Numbered from the stretch's first letter, positions 25,744-35,214 are shown. The stretch: 64,000 bases of DNA from Pseudomonas sp. CCC3.1 (GCF_034347405.1 NZ_CP133778.1:5492501-5556500); one strand, 5' to 3'. The notes: generated by a model from the letters alone, not told the origin. Program-made: numbers and translations.

Positions 25744-26724
25744 TTATTGAGTGATGAAGCTGGCGTTGACCGCCGGTGCGTAGTCCGGCAGTACCGCGTC
25801 GACCTTGCCTTGTTCTTTCAAGAAGGCGGCCGTGTCAGTCAGTGCTTTGGTGGTCGGTGCACCGAGCAGAACCACTTGTTCGGCTGCCAGCGGGTAGACG
25901 TTGCCTTCCAGCAGTCCAGGAATGTCAGTGGCCTTGGCGCCGGAAAGTTTTACAACCTTGTCGACATTGCTCTGATTGGCCACCCAGGCTTTCGGATCTT
26001 TCTGGTAGTCGGCGTAGGCATCCAGCGTGACTTTAGCGAAGCCTTTAACGACTTCCGGGTGCTTGGCGGCGAAGTCTTTGCGCACGATCCAGGCATCAAA
26101 GGTCGGTGCGCCCAGCTTGCCCAGCTCGCCAGAGGTGATCAGCACTTTGCCGTTCTCTTTGGCTGCGCCCAGTGCCGGGTCCCAGACGTAAGTGCCGTCG
26201 ATATCACCGCGTTTCCAGGCGGCCACAATGGCCGGTGGCGCGAGGTTCAGAATCGTCACTTTCGACGGGTCGATGTTCCAGTGCTTCAGCGCGGCGAGCA
26301 GGCTGTAGTGGCCGGTCGATACGAATGGCACGGCGATTTTTTTACCCGCCAAGTCTTGCGGGCCGTTAATGCCGGAGCCATCACGAACGACCAGCGCCTC
26401 TGCGCCGCCGATCTGGGTGGCGATCAAAAAGGTTTCTACCGGCACCTTGCGGGTGACGGCGGCCGTCAGCGGGCTTGAACCCAAGTAGCCGATTTGCACG
26501 TCGCCCGAGGCGATGGCGGCAATGATGTCTGCGCCGTTATCAAACTTGCGCCATTTGATGTTGGCGCCCGTGGCTTTTTCGTAAGCGCCGTCAGCCTGGG
26601 CCACTTTGGCCGGGTCTACGGTTGTTTGGTAAGCCACGGTCACATCGGCGGCGGCCTGCGCAAAGAAACTGGCACCGGCCAGAGACAGGGCTGCCAAAAG
26701 GCGTAGGGGGGCGTTCAGTTTCAT
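25744..26724 (-). CDS. tauA: TauA taurine-binding periplasmic protein
   Basis: 326-residue precursor with signal peptide (LLAALSLAGASFFAQAAA). The mature part begins DVTVAYQTTVDPAKVAQADG, typical of TauA. Residues DIQIGYLGSSPLTAA-like (seen as DVQIGYLGSSPLTAAVTRKV) form the sulfonate site. First gene of the operon; the long upstream spacer presumably carries its sulfur-controlled promoter. Confidence 0.94.
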   Translation of the reverse strand: MKLNAPLRLLAALSLAGASFFAQAAADVTVAYQTTVDPAKVAQADGAYEKATGANIKWRKFDNGADIIAAIASGDVQIGYLGSSPLTAAVTRKVPVETFLIATQIGGAEALVVRDGSGINGPQDLAGKKIAVPFVSTGHYSLLAALKHWNIDPSKVTILNLAPPAIVAAWKRGDIDGTYVWDPALGAAKENGKVLITSGELGKLGAPTFDAWIVRKDFAAKHPEVVKGFAKVTLDAYADYQKDPKAWVANQSNVDKVVKLSGAKATDIPGLLEGNVYPLAAEQVVLLGAPTTKALTDTAAFLKEQGKVDAVLPDYAPAVNASFITQ

Positions 26725-27222
26725 CGGGAGAGTCCTCGGCAGGCGGCCGGTTATCGGCAGATGCGAGGTTAAATGATCTAAGAACGAGTAAATAAATAAC
26801 TTTTAAGCATTAGCTTATGAAGTTCTGACTTCTTCATTCGTGCGCGCGCACGAGCTTTTATCCGGGTTTTTCAGTCATGGCACGCATGCCGCAAACCGCT
26901 CGGAAGACTCAACTTAAAAATTTCATAAAAATCTATTTATGAATACGACCAAAGGCCGATAGCATCCGCTCGCGCGGTCGTAGGACTTTTCCTTACATAT
27001 ACCTATTAGTTATGAAAGATTTAGAAATAATTCTTTTTGGGTTTATAAAAAAGTCTTTAACCTTCGTGTCTACGGTAGATCACTAGACGAAGGTCGTAGG
27101 CGCCAGATGTTGGGATTGACTTGTCATTCACGGTCTGGCGCTAATCGCGCATCCAGTAGCACCGAGACGTCAGATCTTGGGCGAACGAACTACAAAAATT
27201 AGAAATGTAAAGGAGCAACACA
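26725..27222. promoter_or_regulatory. Divergent tauA / oprD-like control region with hairpins
   Basis: 498 bases without a gene. It holds an ATGAAG/CTTCAT inverted pair near tauA (about 26818-26838). On the porin side there are two stem-loops: an imperfect one at 27061-27093 and perfect 8-base arms GCGCCAGA (27100-27107) / TCTGGCGC (27134-27141). The middle is AT-rich. CysB-type activation is expected from the genes, but I cannot place a CysB site confidently. Confidence 0.5.
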
Positions 27223-28575
27223 ATGAACAAGTCCACCGTGGCCGTGGCTGTAGCCCTCGGTTTGTTGGCGCAACAAGCGAGCGCTGATGGCTTCATCGAA
27301 GACAGTAAAGCGACGCTCAAACTGCGTAACTTCTACATCAACACGGATAACCGCGATGCAGGCACCAAAGCTGCAGGCGCGCAAAGCAAAAACGAAGAGT
27401 GGGGCCAAGGCTTCCAGGTTGACTACACCTCGGGCTTCACCGCCGGTACTGTAGGTTTCGGTGTGGATGCAATTGCTCTGTTGGGCGTACGTCTGGATTC
27501 GGGCGGCGGCACCAACGGCGCAACGGCTACTTCGTACGGCGGCACTGTGTTCCCGAGCAAGTCCAACGGCGACGCTGTTAATGACTTCTCAAGCTTGGGC
27601 GTCACTGCCAAAGCCAAAATTTCTCAGACCGAACTGCGTTACGGCACCCTGATGCCCAAACTGCCCGTTATTTCCTATAACGATGGTCGTCTGCTGCCAC
27701 AGACCTTTGAAGGTGGCCAGATCACCTCCAACGAGATCAAGGACCTGACCCTGATCGGCGGTCAGATCGAGCACGTTAAAGGCCGTAACTCCAGCAACAA
27801 CGAACAGTTGTCGATTTCGGGCGCGAACAACCCGGTGACGGGTGAGTTCAGCAACAAATTCCGCTATGCCGGTGCTGACTACAAGGTCACCAAAGACCTG
27901 TTGCTGCAGTACTACTACGGCAACCTGGAAGATTTCTACAAGCAGAACTTCCTGGGTCTGGTTCACAACTGGGCAATCGGTCCAGGCGTGTTGAAAACTG
28001 ACCTGCGTTATTTCAACAGCACCGACGATGGCAAAAACAGCAACCAGTCGTCTTACTACACCACGGGTTCCTACAGCGGCAACGCTAGCGGCAAAGGCCC
28101 AGTCGACAACAACCTGTACAGCGGTTTGCTGTTGTACACCGTTGCTGGCCACACCTTCGGTGGCGGCTACCAAGTCAGCAACGGTAGCAGCGACTTCCCT
28201 TGGTTGAACCAAGGCGACGGTTCGTCGAACTACACCATCACTGACTCGCAAATCCAGAAGTTCGGCCGTGCTGGCGAACGTACCTGGCAAGCACGCTACT
28301 CGTATGACTTCGCCAAGGTCGGTGTTCCTGGCCTGACCGCAGGTGCTGTTTACCTGCACGGCGACAACATTGACACCTACAGCGGTGGCAAGCAGAACAA
28401 CAACGGCGCTTCCGAATGGGAACGCGACATCACGGTTGCCTATGTTGTTCAAGAAGGCGCGTTGAAAAACCTGGGCCTCATGTGGAAAAACGCCATGTGG
28501 CGCAACGACATCGCTGGCCAGCGCAACCAAGACGAAAACCGTCTGATCGTGAGCTACTCGATCCCGTTGCTGTAA
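27223..28575 (+). CDS. OprD-family outer-membrane porin
   Basis: 450-residue precursor. The signal peptide (STVAVAVALGLLAQQASA) is followed by DGFIEDSKATLKLRNFYINT, the usual OprD-family mature start. The rest is beta-barrel-like, ending in VSYSIPLL as expected for a porin strand. AAGGAG precedes ATG 27223. It lies between taurine and alkanesulfonate genes, so it may be the outer-membrane entry route for organosulfur compounds; that role is inferred from position. Confidence 0.88.
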   Translation: MNKSTVAVAVALGLLAQQASADGFIEDSKATLKLRNFYINTDNRDAGTKAAGAQSKNEEWGQGFQVDYTSGFTAGTVGFGVDAIALLGVRLDSGGGTNGATATSYGGTVFPSKSNGDAVNDFSSLGVTAKAKISQTELRYGTLMPKLPVISYNDGRLLPQTFEGGQITSNEIKDLTLIGGQIEHVKGRNSSNNEQLSISGANNPVTGEFSNKFRYAGADYKVTKDLLLQYYYGNLEDFYKQNFLGLVHNWAIGPGVLKTDLRYFNSTDDGKNSNQSSYYTTGSYSGNASGKGPVDNNLYSGLLLYTVAGHTFGGGYQVSNGSSDFPWLNQGDGSSNYTITDSQIQKFGRAGERTWQARYSYDFAKVGVPGLTAGAVYLHGDNIDTYSGGKQNNNGASEWERDITVAYVVQEGALKNLGLMWKNAMWRNDIAGQRNQDENRLIVSYSIPLL

Positions 28576-28616
28576 GCCGTTTGTAGCGAAAAAAAGTAAG
28601 ACGTAAAAGAAAGAAA

Positions 28617-28650
28617 AATCCTGCCCGGCGCAATGCCGGGCAGGGTGTTT
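28617..28650 (+). terminator. Probable terminator after the porin gene
   Basis: Stem CCTGCCCGGC / GCCGGGCAGG with a short loop, followed by GTGTTT, about 45 bases past the porin stop. The T-run is weak, so strength is uncertain. Confidence 0.65.
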
Positions 28651-28884
28651 ACCGAAGACCTGAACGGTCAATTCGCAACACATTAATAGTCGTAGCTCCC
28701 TGCCACTCCCCTTGCCTAAACCTGGATCCAGAGTGGACCCGGTACCGGGTTGCGTCCAATGAAACAGTATTTAATATTCCTTTCAGGACTAACCAAATCG
28801 ATATTTATTCTTTTTAATTCGCTCGTGACGCAGGCAGAGTAAGCCCATCACGCCCTGCCATTCCCTACAAAAAGGAGCTGCACC

Positions 28885-29523
28885 ATGAGCCTAAGACTCG
28901 GCGACATCGCCCCCGATTTCGAACAGGATTCCAGCGCTGGCAAAATCCAGTTTCATGAATGGTTGGGCGACAGCTGGGGCATTCTGTTTTCGCACCCGGC
29001 CGACTTCACCCCGGTGTGCACCACCGAACTGGGCTTCACGGCCAAGCTCAAGGATGAATTTGGCAAGCGCGGCGTCAAAGCCATTGCCCTGTCGGTTGAC
29101 CCGGTGGACTCGCACCACAAGTGGATCGGCGACATCAACGAAACACAGAACACCGTGGTCAACTTCCCGATCCTGGCCGACACCGATCGCAAAGTGTCTG
29201 ACCTCTACGATTTGATCCACCCCAACGCCAGCGACACCCTCACCGTGCGCTCACTGTTTGTGATTGATCCAAACAAAAAGATTCGCCTGACCATCACCTA
29301 CCCGGCCAGCACGGGGCGTAATTTCAACGAAATTCTGCGCGTGGTTGATTCGCTGCAACTGACCGATAACTACAAAGTGGCGACTCCGGCCAACTGGCAA
29401 GACGGTGACGAGGTCGTGATCGTGCCGTCGCTCAAGGACGAAGACGAAATCAAAAAACGCTTCCCTAAAGGCTACCGCGCCGTGAAGCCCTACCTGCGCC
29501 TGACGCCACAGCCAAACAAGTAA
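28885..29523 (+). CDS. lsfA: LsfA 1-Cys peroxiredoxin
   Basis: 212 residues, Prx6-type. The peroxidatic site is PADFTPVCTTELG with C45, and no resolving cysteine is evident. It reduces peroxides and is induced by sulfate starvation in P. putida, where it also sits next to ssu genes. GGAG precedes ATG 28885. It starts the lsfA-ssu block, although a terminator and its own spacer separate it from ssuE, so separate promoters are likely. Confidence 0.93.
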   Translation: MSLRLGDIAPDFEQDSSAGKIQFHEWLGDSWGILFSHPADFTPVCTTELGFTAKLKDEFGKRGVKAIALSVDPVDSHHKWIGDINETQNTVVNFPILADTDRKVSDLYDLIHPNASDTLTVRSLFVIDPNKKIRLTITYPASTGRNFNEILRVVDSLQLTDNYKVATPANWQDGDEVVIVPSLKDEDEIKKRFPKGYRAVKPYLRLTPQPNK

Positions 29524-29532
29524 CCCGTTTTC

Positions 29533-29600
29533 CGTAGGAGCGAGCTTGCCTCGCGATCTTTTAATGATCAAAAGATCGCGAGGCAAGCTCGCTCCCATGA
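29533..29600. repeat. REP palindrome after lsfA
   Basis: CGTAGGAGCGAGCTTGCCTC pairs with its reverse complement (ending GCTCGCTCCCATGAG) around an AAAGATC-type centre, just past the lsfA stop. One arm end has drifted (CCCATG instead of CCTACA). Confidence 0.85.
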
Positions 29601-29628
29601 GGTTTTCCTCTTCAATGCAACAGGGTTT

Positions 29629-29655
29629 AAGGCCGTTTCGACGGCCTTTTTTTTA
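29629..29655 (+). terminator. Rho-independent terminator after lsfA
   Basis: AAGGCCG / CGGCCTT stem with a short TTTCGA loop and a run of eight or more T, located after the REP. Confidence 0.9.
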
Positions 29656-29793
29656 CGTATAAATTCATATGCATTTATGGAATAAACAAATGAATAAATA
29701 TGATTTATAGATATAAAAATCACCTGTTAATGTCACCTCACTCAAGCGAAAACGCTGACAACACATTGCACACTTCAATCAAGGAAACACCTA

Positions 29794-30387
29794 ATGCTGG
29801 TCGTGACACTCGGAGGTAGCCCAAGCCAACGATCCCGCTCCGGGGTATTGCTGGACCGCGCCAAGCACTGGCTCAACCAGCAAGGCGTTGAAGTGGTGAG
29901 TTATCAGGTACGTGACTTTCCGGCTGAAGACTTACTGCATGCGCGCTTCGACAGCCCAAAAATTATCGACCTGTTGCAGCAAATTGAACGTGCCGATGGT
30001 TTGGTGATTGCGACCCCGGTGTACAAAGCCTCTTTTAGTGGTGCGCTCAAAACCGTGCTCGACTTGCTGCCTGAGCGCGCCCTGAGCCACAAAGTGGTTC
30101 TGCCTATCGCCACCGGCGGCAGCATCGCTCACATGCTGGCGGTGGACTACGCGCTGAAGCCCGTCTTGTCGGCGCTCAAGGCTCAAGAAATGCTGCACGG
30201 GATTTTTGCTGAAGACAGTCAAATTGCTTACGGCGAGGGCAGCGCTCAAGCGCAACTGGTGCCGGTTCTGGAGCAACGTTTGAACGAGTCCCTGGAGCAC
30301 TTCTACAGCGCCCTGGCTCGCCGTCCGAAACCACTGGACCCCAACATCCTCAACGAGCGCCTGCGCACGGCTCGCTGGAGTATCTGA
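29794..30387 (+). CDS. ssuE: SsuE NADPH-dependent FMN reductase
   Basis: 197-residue flavodoxin-fold reductase. Starts MLVVTLGGSPSQRSRSGVLL, and the FMN-binding loop region ATPVYKASFSGALKTVLDLL is characteristic of SsuE/MsuE. It supplies reduced FMN to the SsuD monooxygenase. AAGGAAA precedes ATG 29794. First ssu gene; a REP separates it from ssuA. Confidence 0.94.
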   Translation: MLVVTLGGSPSQRSRSGVLLDRAKHWLNQQGVEVVSYQVRDFPAEDLLHARFDSPKIIDLLQQIERADGLVIATPVYKASFSGALKTVLDLLPERALSHKVVLPIATGGSIAHMLAVDYALKPVLSALKAQEMLHGIFAEDSQIAYGEGSAQAQLVPVLEQRLNESLEHFYSALARRPKPLDPNILNERLRTARWSI

Positions 30388-30402
30388 ATTAATAAACACA
30401 AT

Positions 30403-30471
30403 CTGTAGGAGCGAGCTTGCCTCGCGATCTTTTAAAAGATCAAAAAATCGCGAGGCAAGCTCGCTCCTACA
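30403..30471. repeat. REP palindrome inside the ssu operon
   Basis: CTGTAGGAGCGAGCTTGCCT and its reverse complement form a full palindrome in the 173-base ssuE-ssuA spacer. It would fold in the ssu mRNA and may uncouple ssuE expression from the transporter genes. Confidence 0.9.
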
Positions 30472-30560
30472 AAGACGTTATAAGCGTCACCCACCTTACT
30501 GAACCGCTAACGGCTCGGCAGGTGCTACCCGATTATCGAATTACAAATAAGGAGAGCGCC

Positions 30561-31526
30561 ATGCGCCCTGTTATTTTGCGTCGTGGTCTGGTCGCACTGT
30601 TTGCTGCGGCTGTGTCGTTCGGCGTTGTACTGCAAGCTCAAGCCGATACCGTGCGTATCGGCTATCAGAAATACGGCACGCTGGTGCTGCTCAAGGCCAA
30701 AGGCACGTTGGAAAAGCGTCTGGCCGAGCAAGGCGTCGACGTGCAATGGACCGAGTTCCCCGGCGGCCCGCAACTGCTTGAAGGCCTGAACGTGGGCTCA
30801 ATCGACTTCGGCGTGACCGGCGAAACCCCGCCTGTCTTTGCCCAGGCCGCAGGCGCTGATCTGCTGTACGTCGCCTATGAGCCACCCGCGCCGACCAGCG
30901 AAGCGATTCTGGTGCCCAAGGATTCGCCGATCATCTCGGTGAAAGACCTCAAAGGCAAAAAAGTGGTGCTCAACAAAGGCTCCAACGTGCACTACCTGTT
31001 GGTGCGTGCCCTTGAAGATGCTGGCCTGAAATACACCGACATCCAGACCGTGTTCCTGCCGCCTGCGGATGCGCGTGCAGCCTTTGAACGCGGCAGTGTG
31101 GATGCCTGGGTTATTTGGGACCCGTACCAAGCTGCTGCCGAGCAACAACTGCACGCTCGCACCCTGCGTGATGCGACCGGTATCGCAGACAACCACCAGT
31201 TCTATCTGGCGACCAAGCCGTTCGCTGAGCAGCATCCTAAAGTGATCGAAACCCTGATCGACGAAGTGCGCAACGTCGGAGAGTGGGCCAAGGCACACCC
31301 GCAGGAGGTGACCCAACAAGTCGCTCCGTTGCTGGGCCTGCCAGCCGACATCACCGAGACCTCAGTGAAACGCCAAGGCTACGGCGCGCAGTTCCTGACC
31401 CCTGAAGTGGTCAACGCACAGCAAAAGATTGCCGACAGTTTTTACCAGCTCAAGCTCATTCCAAAGCCGCTGGTTATTAAAGATGTGATCTGGACGCCAC
31501 CGGCCACTGTGGCCAAAGCCCCTTAA
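30561..31526 (+). CDS. ssuA: SsuA aliphatic sulfonate-binding periplasmic protein
   Basis: 321-residue precursor from ATG 30561, preceded by AAGGAGAG. The signal peptide (LVALFAAAVSFGVVLQAQA) gives a mature start DTVRIGYQKYGTLVLLKAKG typical of SsuA. GETPPVFAQAAGADLLYVAY lies in the ligand cleft. It binds alkanesulfonates for SsuBC. The open frame extends upstream through the REP, which is clearly non-coding. Confidence 0.94.
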   Translation: MRPVILRRGLVALFAAAVSFGVVLQAQADTVRIGYQKYGTLVLLKAKGTLEKRLAEQGVDVQWTEFPGGPQLLEGLNVGSIDFGVTGETPPVFAQAAGADLLYVAYEPPAPTSEAILVPKDSPIISVKDLKGKKVVLNKGSNVHYLLVRALEDAGLKYTDIQTVFLPPADARAAFERGSVDAWVIWDPYQAAAEQQLHARTLRDATGIADNHQFYLATKPFAEQHPKVIETLIDEVRNVGEWAKAHPQEVTQQVAPLLGLPADITETSVKRQGYGAQFLTPEVVNAQQKIADSFYQLKLIPKPLVIKDVIWTPPATVAKAP

Positions 31527-31557
31527 CGCTTGCTGTACCCATTTAGGAGACCACTCC

Positions 31558-32706
31558 ATGAGCCTCAATATTTTCTGGTTCCTGCCTACCCACGGTGATG
31601 GCCATTACCTTGGCACCTCCGAAGGCGCACGCGCCGTCGACTACGGTTATCTGCAACAAGTTGCGCAAGCTGCAGACCGTCTTGGCTTCGGCGGGGTGTT
31701 GATCCCGACTGGACGCTCATGCGAAGACTCCTGGCTGGTAGCCGCTGCATTGATTCCGGTGACCCAGCGTTTGAAATTTTTGGTGGCACTGCGTCCGGGT
31801 ATTGTTTCGCCGACCGTGGCGGCCCGTCAGGCCGCAACCCTGGATAGATTGTCCGGTGGGCGTGCGCTGTTCAACCTGGTGACCGGTGGTGACCCGGACG
31901 AGCTGGCCGGTGATGGTTTGTTCCTGAGCCACGAAGAGCGCTATCAGGCCTCGGTGGAATTCACCCGCATCTGGCGCCGCGTGCTCGAAGGCGAAACCGT
32001 CGACTACGACGGTCAGCACATCAAAGTCAAAGGCGCCAAGTTGCTCTACCCGCCGATCCAGCAACCGCGTCCGCCGTTGTACTTCGGTGGATCTTCGGAA
32101 GCGGCGCAAGACCTGGCCGCGGAACAAGTTGAAATGGTCCTGACCTGGGGCGAGCCACCGGCTGCGGTCGCAGAAAAAATCCAGCAAGTGCGCGACAAAG
32201 CCGCCAAGTTGGGCCGCACCGTGCGCTTCGGCATTCGTCTGCACGTGATCGTGCGTGAAACCAACGAAGAGGCCTGGAAAGCCGCCGACAAACTTATTTC
32301 TCATCTGGACGACGACACCATCAGCCGTGCTCAAGCCTCGCTGTCACGCTTTGACTCGGTCGGCCAGCAGCGCATGGCTGCCCTGCACGGCGGCAGCCGC
32401 GACAACCTCGAAGTCAGCCCTAACCTGTGGGCCGGTGTTGGCCTGGTACGAGGTGGCGCGGGTACGGCGCTGGTCGGCGACGGCCCAACGGTTGCAGCAC
32501 GGGTCAAGGAATACGCAGACCTGGGCATCGATACCTTTATTTTCTCGGGTTACCCCCACCTGGAAGAGTCGTACCGCGTGGCTGAACTGCTGTTCCCGCA
32601 CCTGGACATCGAGCGCCCGGAACTGCCCAAAGGTGCCGGTTACGTGAGCCCGTTTGGTGAAATGGTCGCCAACGACATCATTCCCAAAGCCGCGTCGCAG
32701 AGCTGA
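31558..32706 (+). CDS. ssuD: SsuD FMNH2-dependent alkanesulfonate monooxygenase
   Basis: 382 residues, matching the family (about 380). Luciferase-like TIM barrel that releases sulfite from C2-C10 alkanesulfonates. It contains the conserved Cys of GRSCEDSW (C55 here) and LVTGGDPDELAGDG. GGAG precedes ATG 31558. It works with SsuE, and lies between ssuA and ssuC. Confidence 0.96.
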   Translation: MSLNIFWFLPTHGDGHYLGTSEGARAVDYGYLQQVAQAADRLGFGGVLIPTGRSCEDSWLVAAALIPVTQRLKFLVALRPGIVSPTVAARQAATLDRLSGGRALFNLVTGGDPDELAGDGLFLSHEERYQASVEFTRIWRRVLEGETVDYDGQHIKVKGAKLLYPPIQQPRPPLYFGGSSEAAQDLAAEQVEMVLTWGEPPAAVAEKIQQVRDKAAKLGRTVRFGIRLHVIVRETNEEAWKAADKLISHLDDDTISRAQASLSRFDSVGQQRMAALHGGSRDNLEVSPNLWAGVGLVRGGAGTALVGDGPTVAARVKEYADLGIDTFIFSGYPHLEESYRVAELLFPHLDIERPELPKGAGYVSPFGEMVANDIIPKAASQS

Positions 32707-32713
32707 GGCGGCC

Positions 32714-33520
32714 ATGAGTACGGCGAAGGCTTCAAGCCTTAATAAAATTGGCCACACGCTTGCCCCTTGGCTGTTGCCCTTATTGCTGCTGGCGGTGTGG
32801 CAGTTGTCAGTGTCGGCGGGCTGGTTGTCGACGCGCATTTTGCCCGCACCGATTGCAGTGATTGAAGCGGGCGTGGAACTGGTGCGCAGCGGTGAGATTT
32901 GGAAACACCTCGCCATCAGCGGCTGGCGTGCAGGCGTTGGCTTTGCCATCGGTGGTGGCATCGGCCTAGCGTTGGGGTTTATCACAGGCTTGTCGAAGTG
33001 GGGCGAACGCCTGCTCGACAGCTCGGTGCAAATGATCCGCAACGTGCCGCACCTGGCGCTCATCCCGCTGGTGATCCTGTGGTTTGGCATCGACGAATCG
33101 GCCAAGATTTTTCTGGTGGCGCTGGGGACGTTATTCCCGATCTACCTCAACACCTACCACGGCATCCGCAACGTTGACCCGGCGCTGGTTGAAATGGCCC
33201 GCAGCTATGGTTTGTCCGGTTTCAGCCTGTTCTGGCAAGTGATCCTGCCGGGTGCGCTGCCTTCGATTCTGGTCGGCGTGCGCTTTGCACTGGGCTTTAT
33301 GTGGTTGACGCTGATCGTGGCGGAAACCATCTCTGCCAGCTCCGGCATTGGCTACCTGGCGATGAACGCCCGGGAGTTCTTGCAAACCGACGTGGTGGTG
33401 CTGGCGATTCTTTTGTACGCGGTACTCGGCAAATTGGCCGACAGCGCGGCCCGGGGTCTGGAGCGTGTGTGGTTGCGCTGGCACCCGGCGTATCAAGTGG
33501 TTAAAGGCGGTGCAGCATGA
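32714..33520 (+). CDS. ssuC: SsuC alkanesulfonate ABC transporter permease
   Basis: 268 residues from ATG 32714, seven bases after the ssuD stop. About six helices, with the permease loop ARSYGLSGFSLFWQVILPGA. The C-terminal REFLQTDVVVLAILLYAVLG is typical of SsuC. The stop overlaps the ssuB start by four bases. Confidence 0.95.
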   Translation: MSTAKASSLNKIGHTLAPWLLPLLLLAVWQLSVSAGWLSTRILPAPIAVIEAGVELVRSGEIWKHLAISGWRAGVGFAIGGGIGLALGFITGLSKWGERLLDSSVQMIRNVPHLALIPLVILWFGIDESAKIFLVALGTLFPIYLNTYHGIRNVDPALVEMARSYGLSGFSLFWQVILPGALPSILVGVRFALGFMWLTLIVAETISASSGIGYLAMNAREFLQTDVVVLAILLYAVLGKLADSAARGLERVWLRWHPAYQVVKGGAA

Positions 33521-34323
33521 CAGCTCAACAGCTCCCGCACTTGCGCCAGGGCATCCCTTTGGTGGTGCAGAACCTGCAAAAAGCGTTTGGTGATCGTCAG
33601 GTATTGCGTGACATCAACCTGCACATTCCGGCAGGGCAGTTTGTAGCCATCGTGGGCCGCAGCGGGTGTGGCAAAAGCACCCTGATGCGCTTGCTGGCCG
33701 GGCTCGACCAGCCCACGGGGGGTCAACTGCTGGCCGGTAGCGCACCGCTGCAAGACGCGCGTGACGACACCCGACTCATGTTTCAGGAAGCGCGTTTGTT
33801 GCCCTGGAAAAAAGTCATCGACAACGTGGGCCTTGGCCTCAAAGGCGACTGGCGGCCAAAAGCCCTTAAAGCGCTGGAAGAAGTGGGTTTGGCCGAACGG
33901 GCCAACGAATGGCCAGCTGCTTTATCGGGCGGGCAAAAACAGCGTGTGGCCTTGGCCCGCGCCTTAATCCACCAACCGCGTTTGCTACTGCTGGATGAAC
34001 CGTTGGGTGCCCTGGATGCGCTAACCCGCATCGAGATGCAACAACTGATCGAACGCCTGTGGCGCCAACATGGTTTCACTGTATTGCTGGTGACCCATGA
34101 CGTCAGTGAAGCCGTCGCGATTGCTGATCGGGTCATCCTGATCGAAGACGGCGAAGTGGGGCTCGACCTCACTGTCGAACTGCCGCGCCCTCGGGTGCGG
34201 GGTTCACATCGACTGGCGGCATTGGAAACCGAAGTGCTTAACCGAGTCCTCGCCTTACCGGGTTCGCCACCTGAACCAGAACCTGTAGCACCGCTGCCCA
34301 CGCAATTGCGTTGGGCGCAATAA
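33517..34323 (+). CDS. ssuB: SsuB alkanesulfonate ABC transporter ATP-binding protein
   Basis: 268 residues. Walker A is VGRSGCGKSTLMR, the Q-loop is FQEARLLPWKKV, the signature is LSGGQKQRVALARAL, Walker B is LLLLDEPLGALD, and the switch is THDVSEAV. It drives SsuC. The Pro/Glu-rich tail (PGSPPEPEPVAPLP) is common in Pseudomonas SsuB. Confidence 0.95.
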   Translation: MTAQQLPHLRQGIPLVVQNLQKAFGDRQVLRDINLHIPAGQFVAIVGRSGCGKSTLMRLLAGLDQPTGGQLLAGSAPLQDARDDTRLMFQEARLLPWKKVIDNVGLGLKGDWRPKALKALEEVGLAERANEWPAALSGGQKQRVALARALIHQPRLLLLDEPLGALDALTRIEMQQLIERLWRQHGFTVLLVTHDVSEAVAIADRVILIEDGEVGLDLTVELPRPRVRGSHRLAALETEVLNRVLALPGSPPEPEPVAPLPTQLRWAQ

Positions 34324-34357
34324 ACCTACTTTTAATCCCAAGACAGGAATCCACACC

Positions 34358-34573
34358 ATGACTATCAAAGCCATCAACGTTCGCAACCAATTCAAAGGCC
34401 ACATCAAAGAAATCGTACTGGGTGACGTACTGTCCGAAATCGACGTACAAACCGCGTCCGGCATCGTGACGTCAGTTATCACCACCCGCTCGGTCAAAGA
34501 GCTGGAGCTGGTGGTCGGCAGTGAAGTCATCGCCTTCGTAAAATCCACCGAAGTGTCCATCGCCAAGTTGTAA
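34358..34573 (+). CDS. ssuF: SsuF-type molbindin (TOBE domain) protein
   Basis: 71-residue single TOBE/Mop domain (AINVRNQFKGHIKEIVLGDV ... GSEVIAFVKSTEVSIAKL). In P. putida the homologous ssuF ends the same operon and is needed for sulfonate use, although its mechanism is unclear; the family binds oxyanions such as molybdate. It starts 35 bases after ssuB behind AGGA and is followed by a terminator. Confidence 0.9.
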   Translation: MTIKAINVRNQFKGHIKEIVLGDVLSEIDVQTASGIVTSVITTRSVKELELVVGSEVIAFVKSTEVSIAKL

Positions 34574-34589
34574 TCCATGAAAGATCCAC

Positions 34590-34625
34590 AACCCCGAACG
34601 GTGTGAGCCCTTCGGGGTTTTTTTA
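34590..34625 (+). terminator. Rho-independent terminator after ssuF
   Basis: AACCCCGAA (34590-34598) pairs with TTCGGGGTT (34611-34619) and is followed by seven T residues. It ends the lsfA/ssu block. Confidence 0.93.
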
Positions 34626-34635
34626 TGGTGTTGCA

Positions 34636-34673
34636 AAGATCAAAAGATCGCGAGGCAAGCTCGCTCCTACAGG
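34636..34673. repeat. Half REP upstream of the RAYT gene
   Basis: Only the right half of the palindrome (AAAGATCGCGAGGCAAGCTC... ending TCCTACAGG) is present, about 80 bases before the RAYT start. The full palindrome occurs on the other side of the gene. Confidence 0.85.
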
Positions 34674-34755
34674 GGGTGTGGACATATTCAGATTCACAGC
34701 AGTGCTTCAACCCTCGCTGTAGGGCACTAACCTTTTTCCTTTGATATCTAAAGGA

Positions 34756-35214
34756 ATGCCTGTGTCAGCTCATGCATGTCGGCTACGTACCGGGAGATTC
34801 TCTGAGGCTGGACGTATCTATCTAGTCACCGCGGTTGTTAGGAATCGAGAGCCGATTTTCAATGACTTTCATTTAGCTCGTTCTTTGATCAATGAGCTAA
34901 GACGAACTGATAAGGAAGGTTGGGTGAAATCACTTGCCTGGGTTGTGATGCCCGATCACTTCCATTGGTTGGTTGAGATTAAGTGCTCAAGTCTTTCAGC
35001 GGTGATGCAACGGACAAAATCACGGGCGGCCATGAGCATTGGCGTTGCACAAGGAAGGCCGCTCAAGCTTTGGCAAAAGGGCTATCACGACCGGGCAATC
35101 CGTTATGACGAAGATGTGGTTCATGCTGCCCGCTATATCGTTGCCAACCCACTGCGGGCAGGCTTGGTCAAGCGATTGGGTGACTACCCTCACTGGGATG
35201 CCATCTGGCTATAA
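34756..35214 (+). CDS. REP-associated tyrosine transposase (RAYT, TnpA-REP)
   Basis: 152 residues from ATG 34756; GTG 34762, at better distance from AAAGGA, is an equally plausible start. Y1-type HUH nuclease of the IS200/IS605-related RAYT class. HUH residues H68/H70 are in VVMPDHFHWLVE, the probable catalytic Tyr127 is in ARYIVANPLRAGLV, and the conserved WQKGYHDRAIR is present. RAYTs are domesticated, single-copy proteins thought to mobilise REP palindromes through ssDNA. It is flanked by a half REP and a full REP of the family dispersed over this window, which makes it the likely partner enzyme. Confidence 0.92.
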   Translation: MPVSAHACRLRTGRFSEAGRIYLVTAVVRNREPIFNDFHLARSLINELRRTDKEGWVKSLAWVVMPDHFHWLVEIKCSSLSAVMQRTKSRAAMSIGVAQGRPLKLWQKGYHDRAIRYDEDVVHAARYIVANPLRAGLVKRLGDYPHWDAIWL

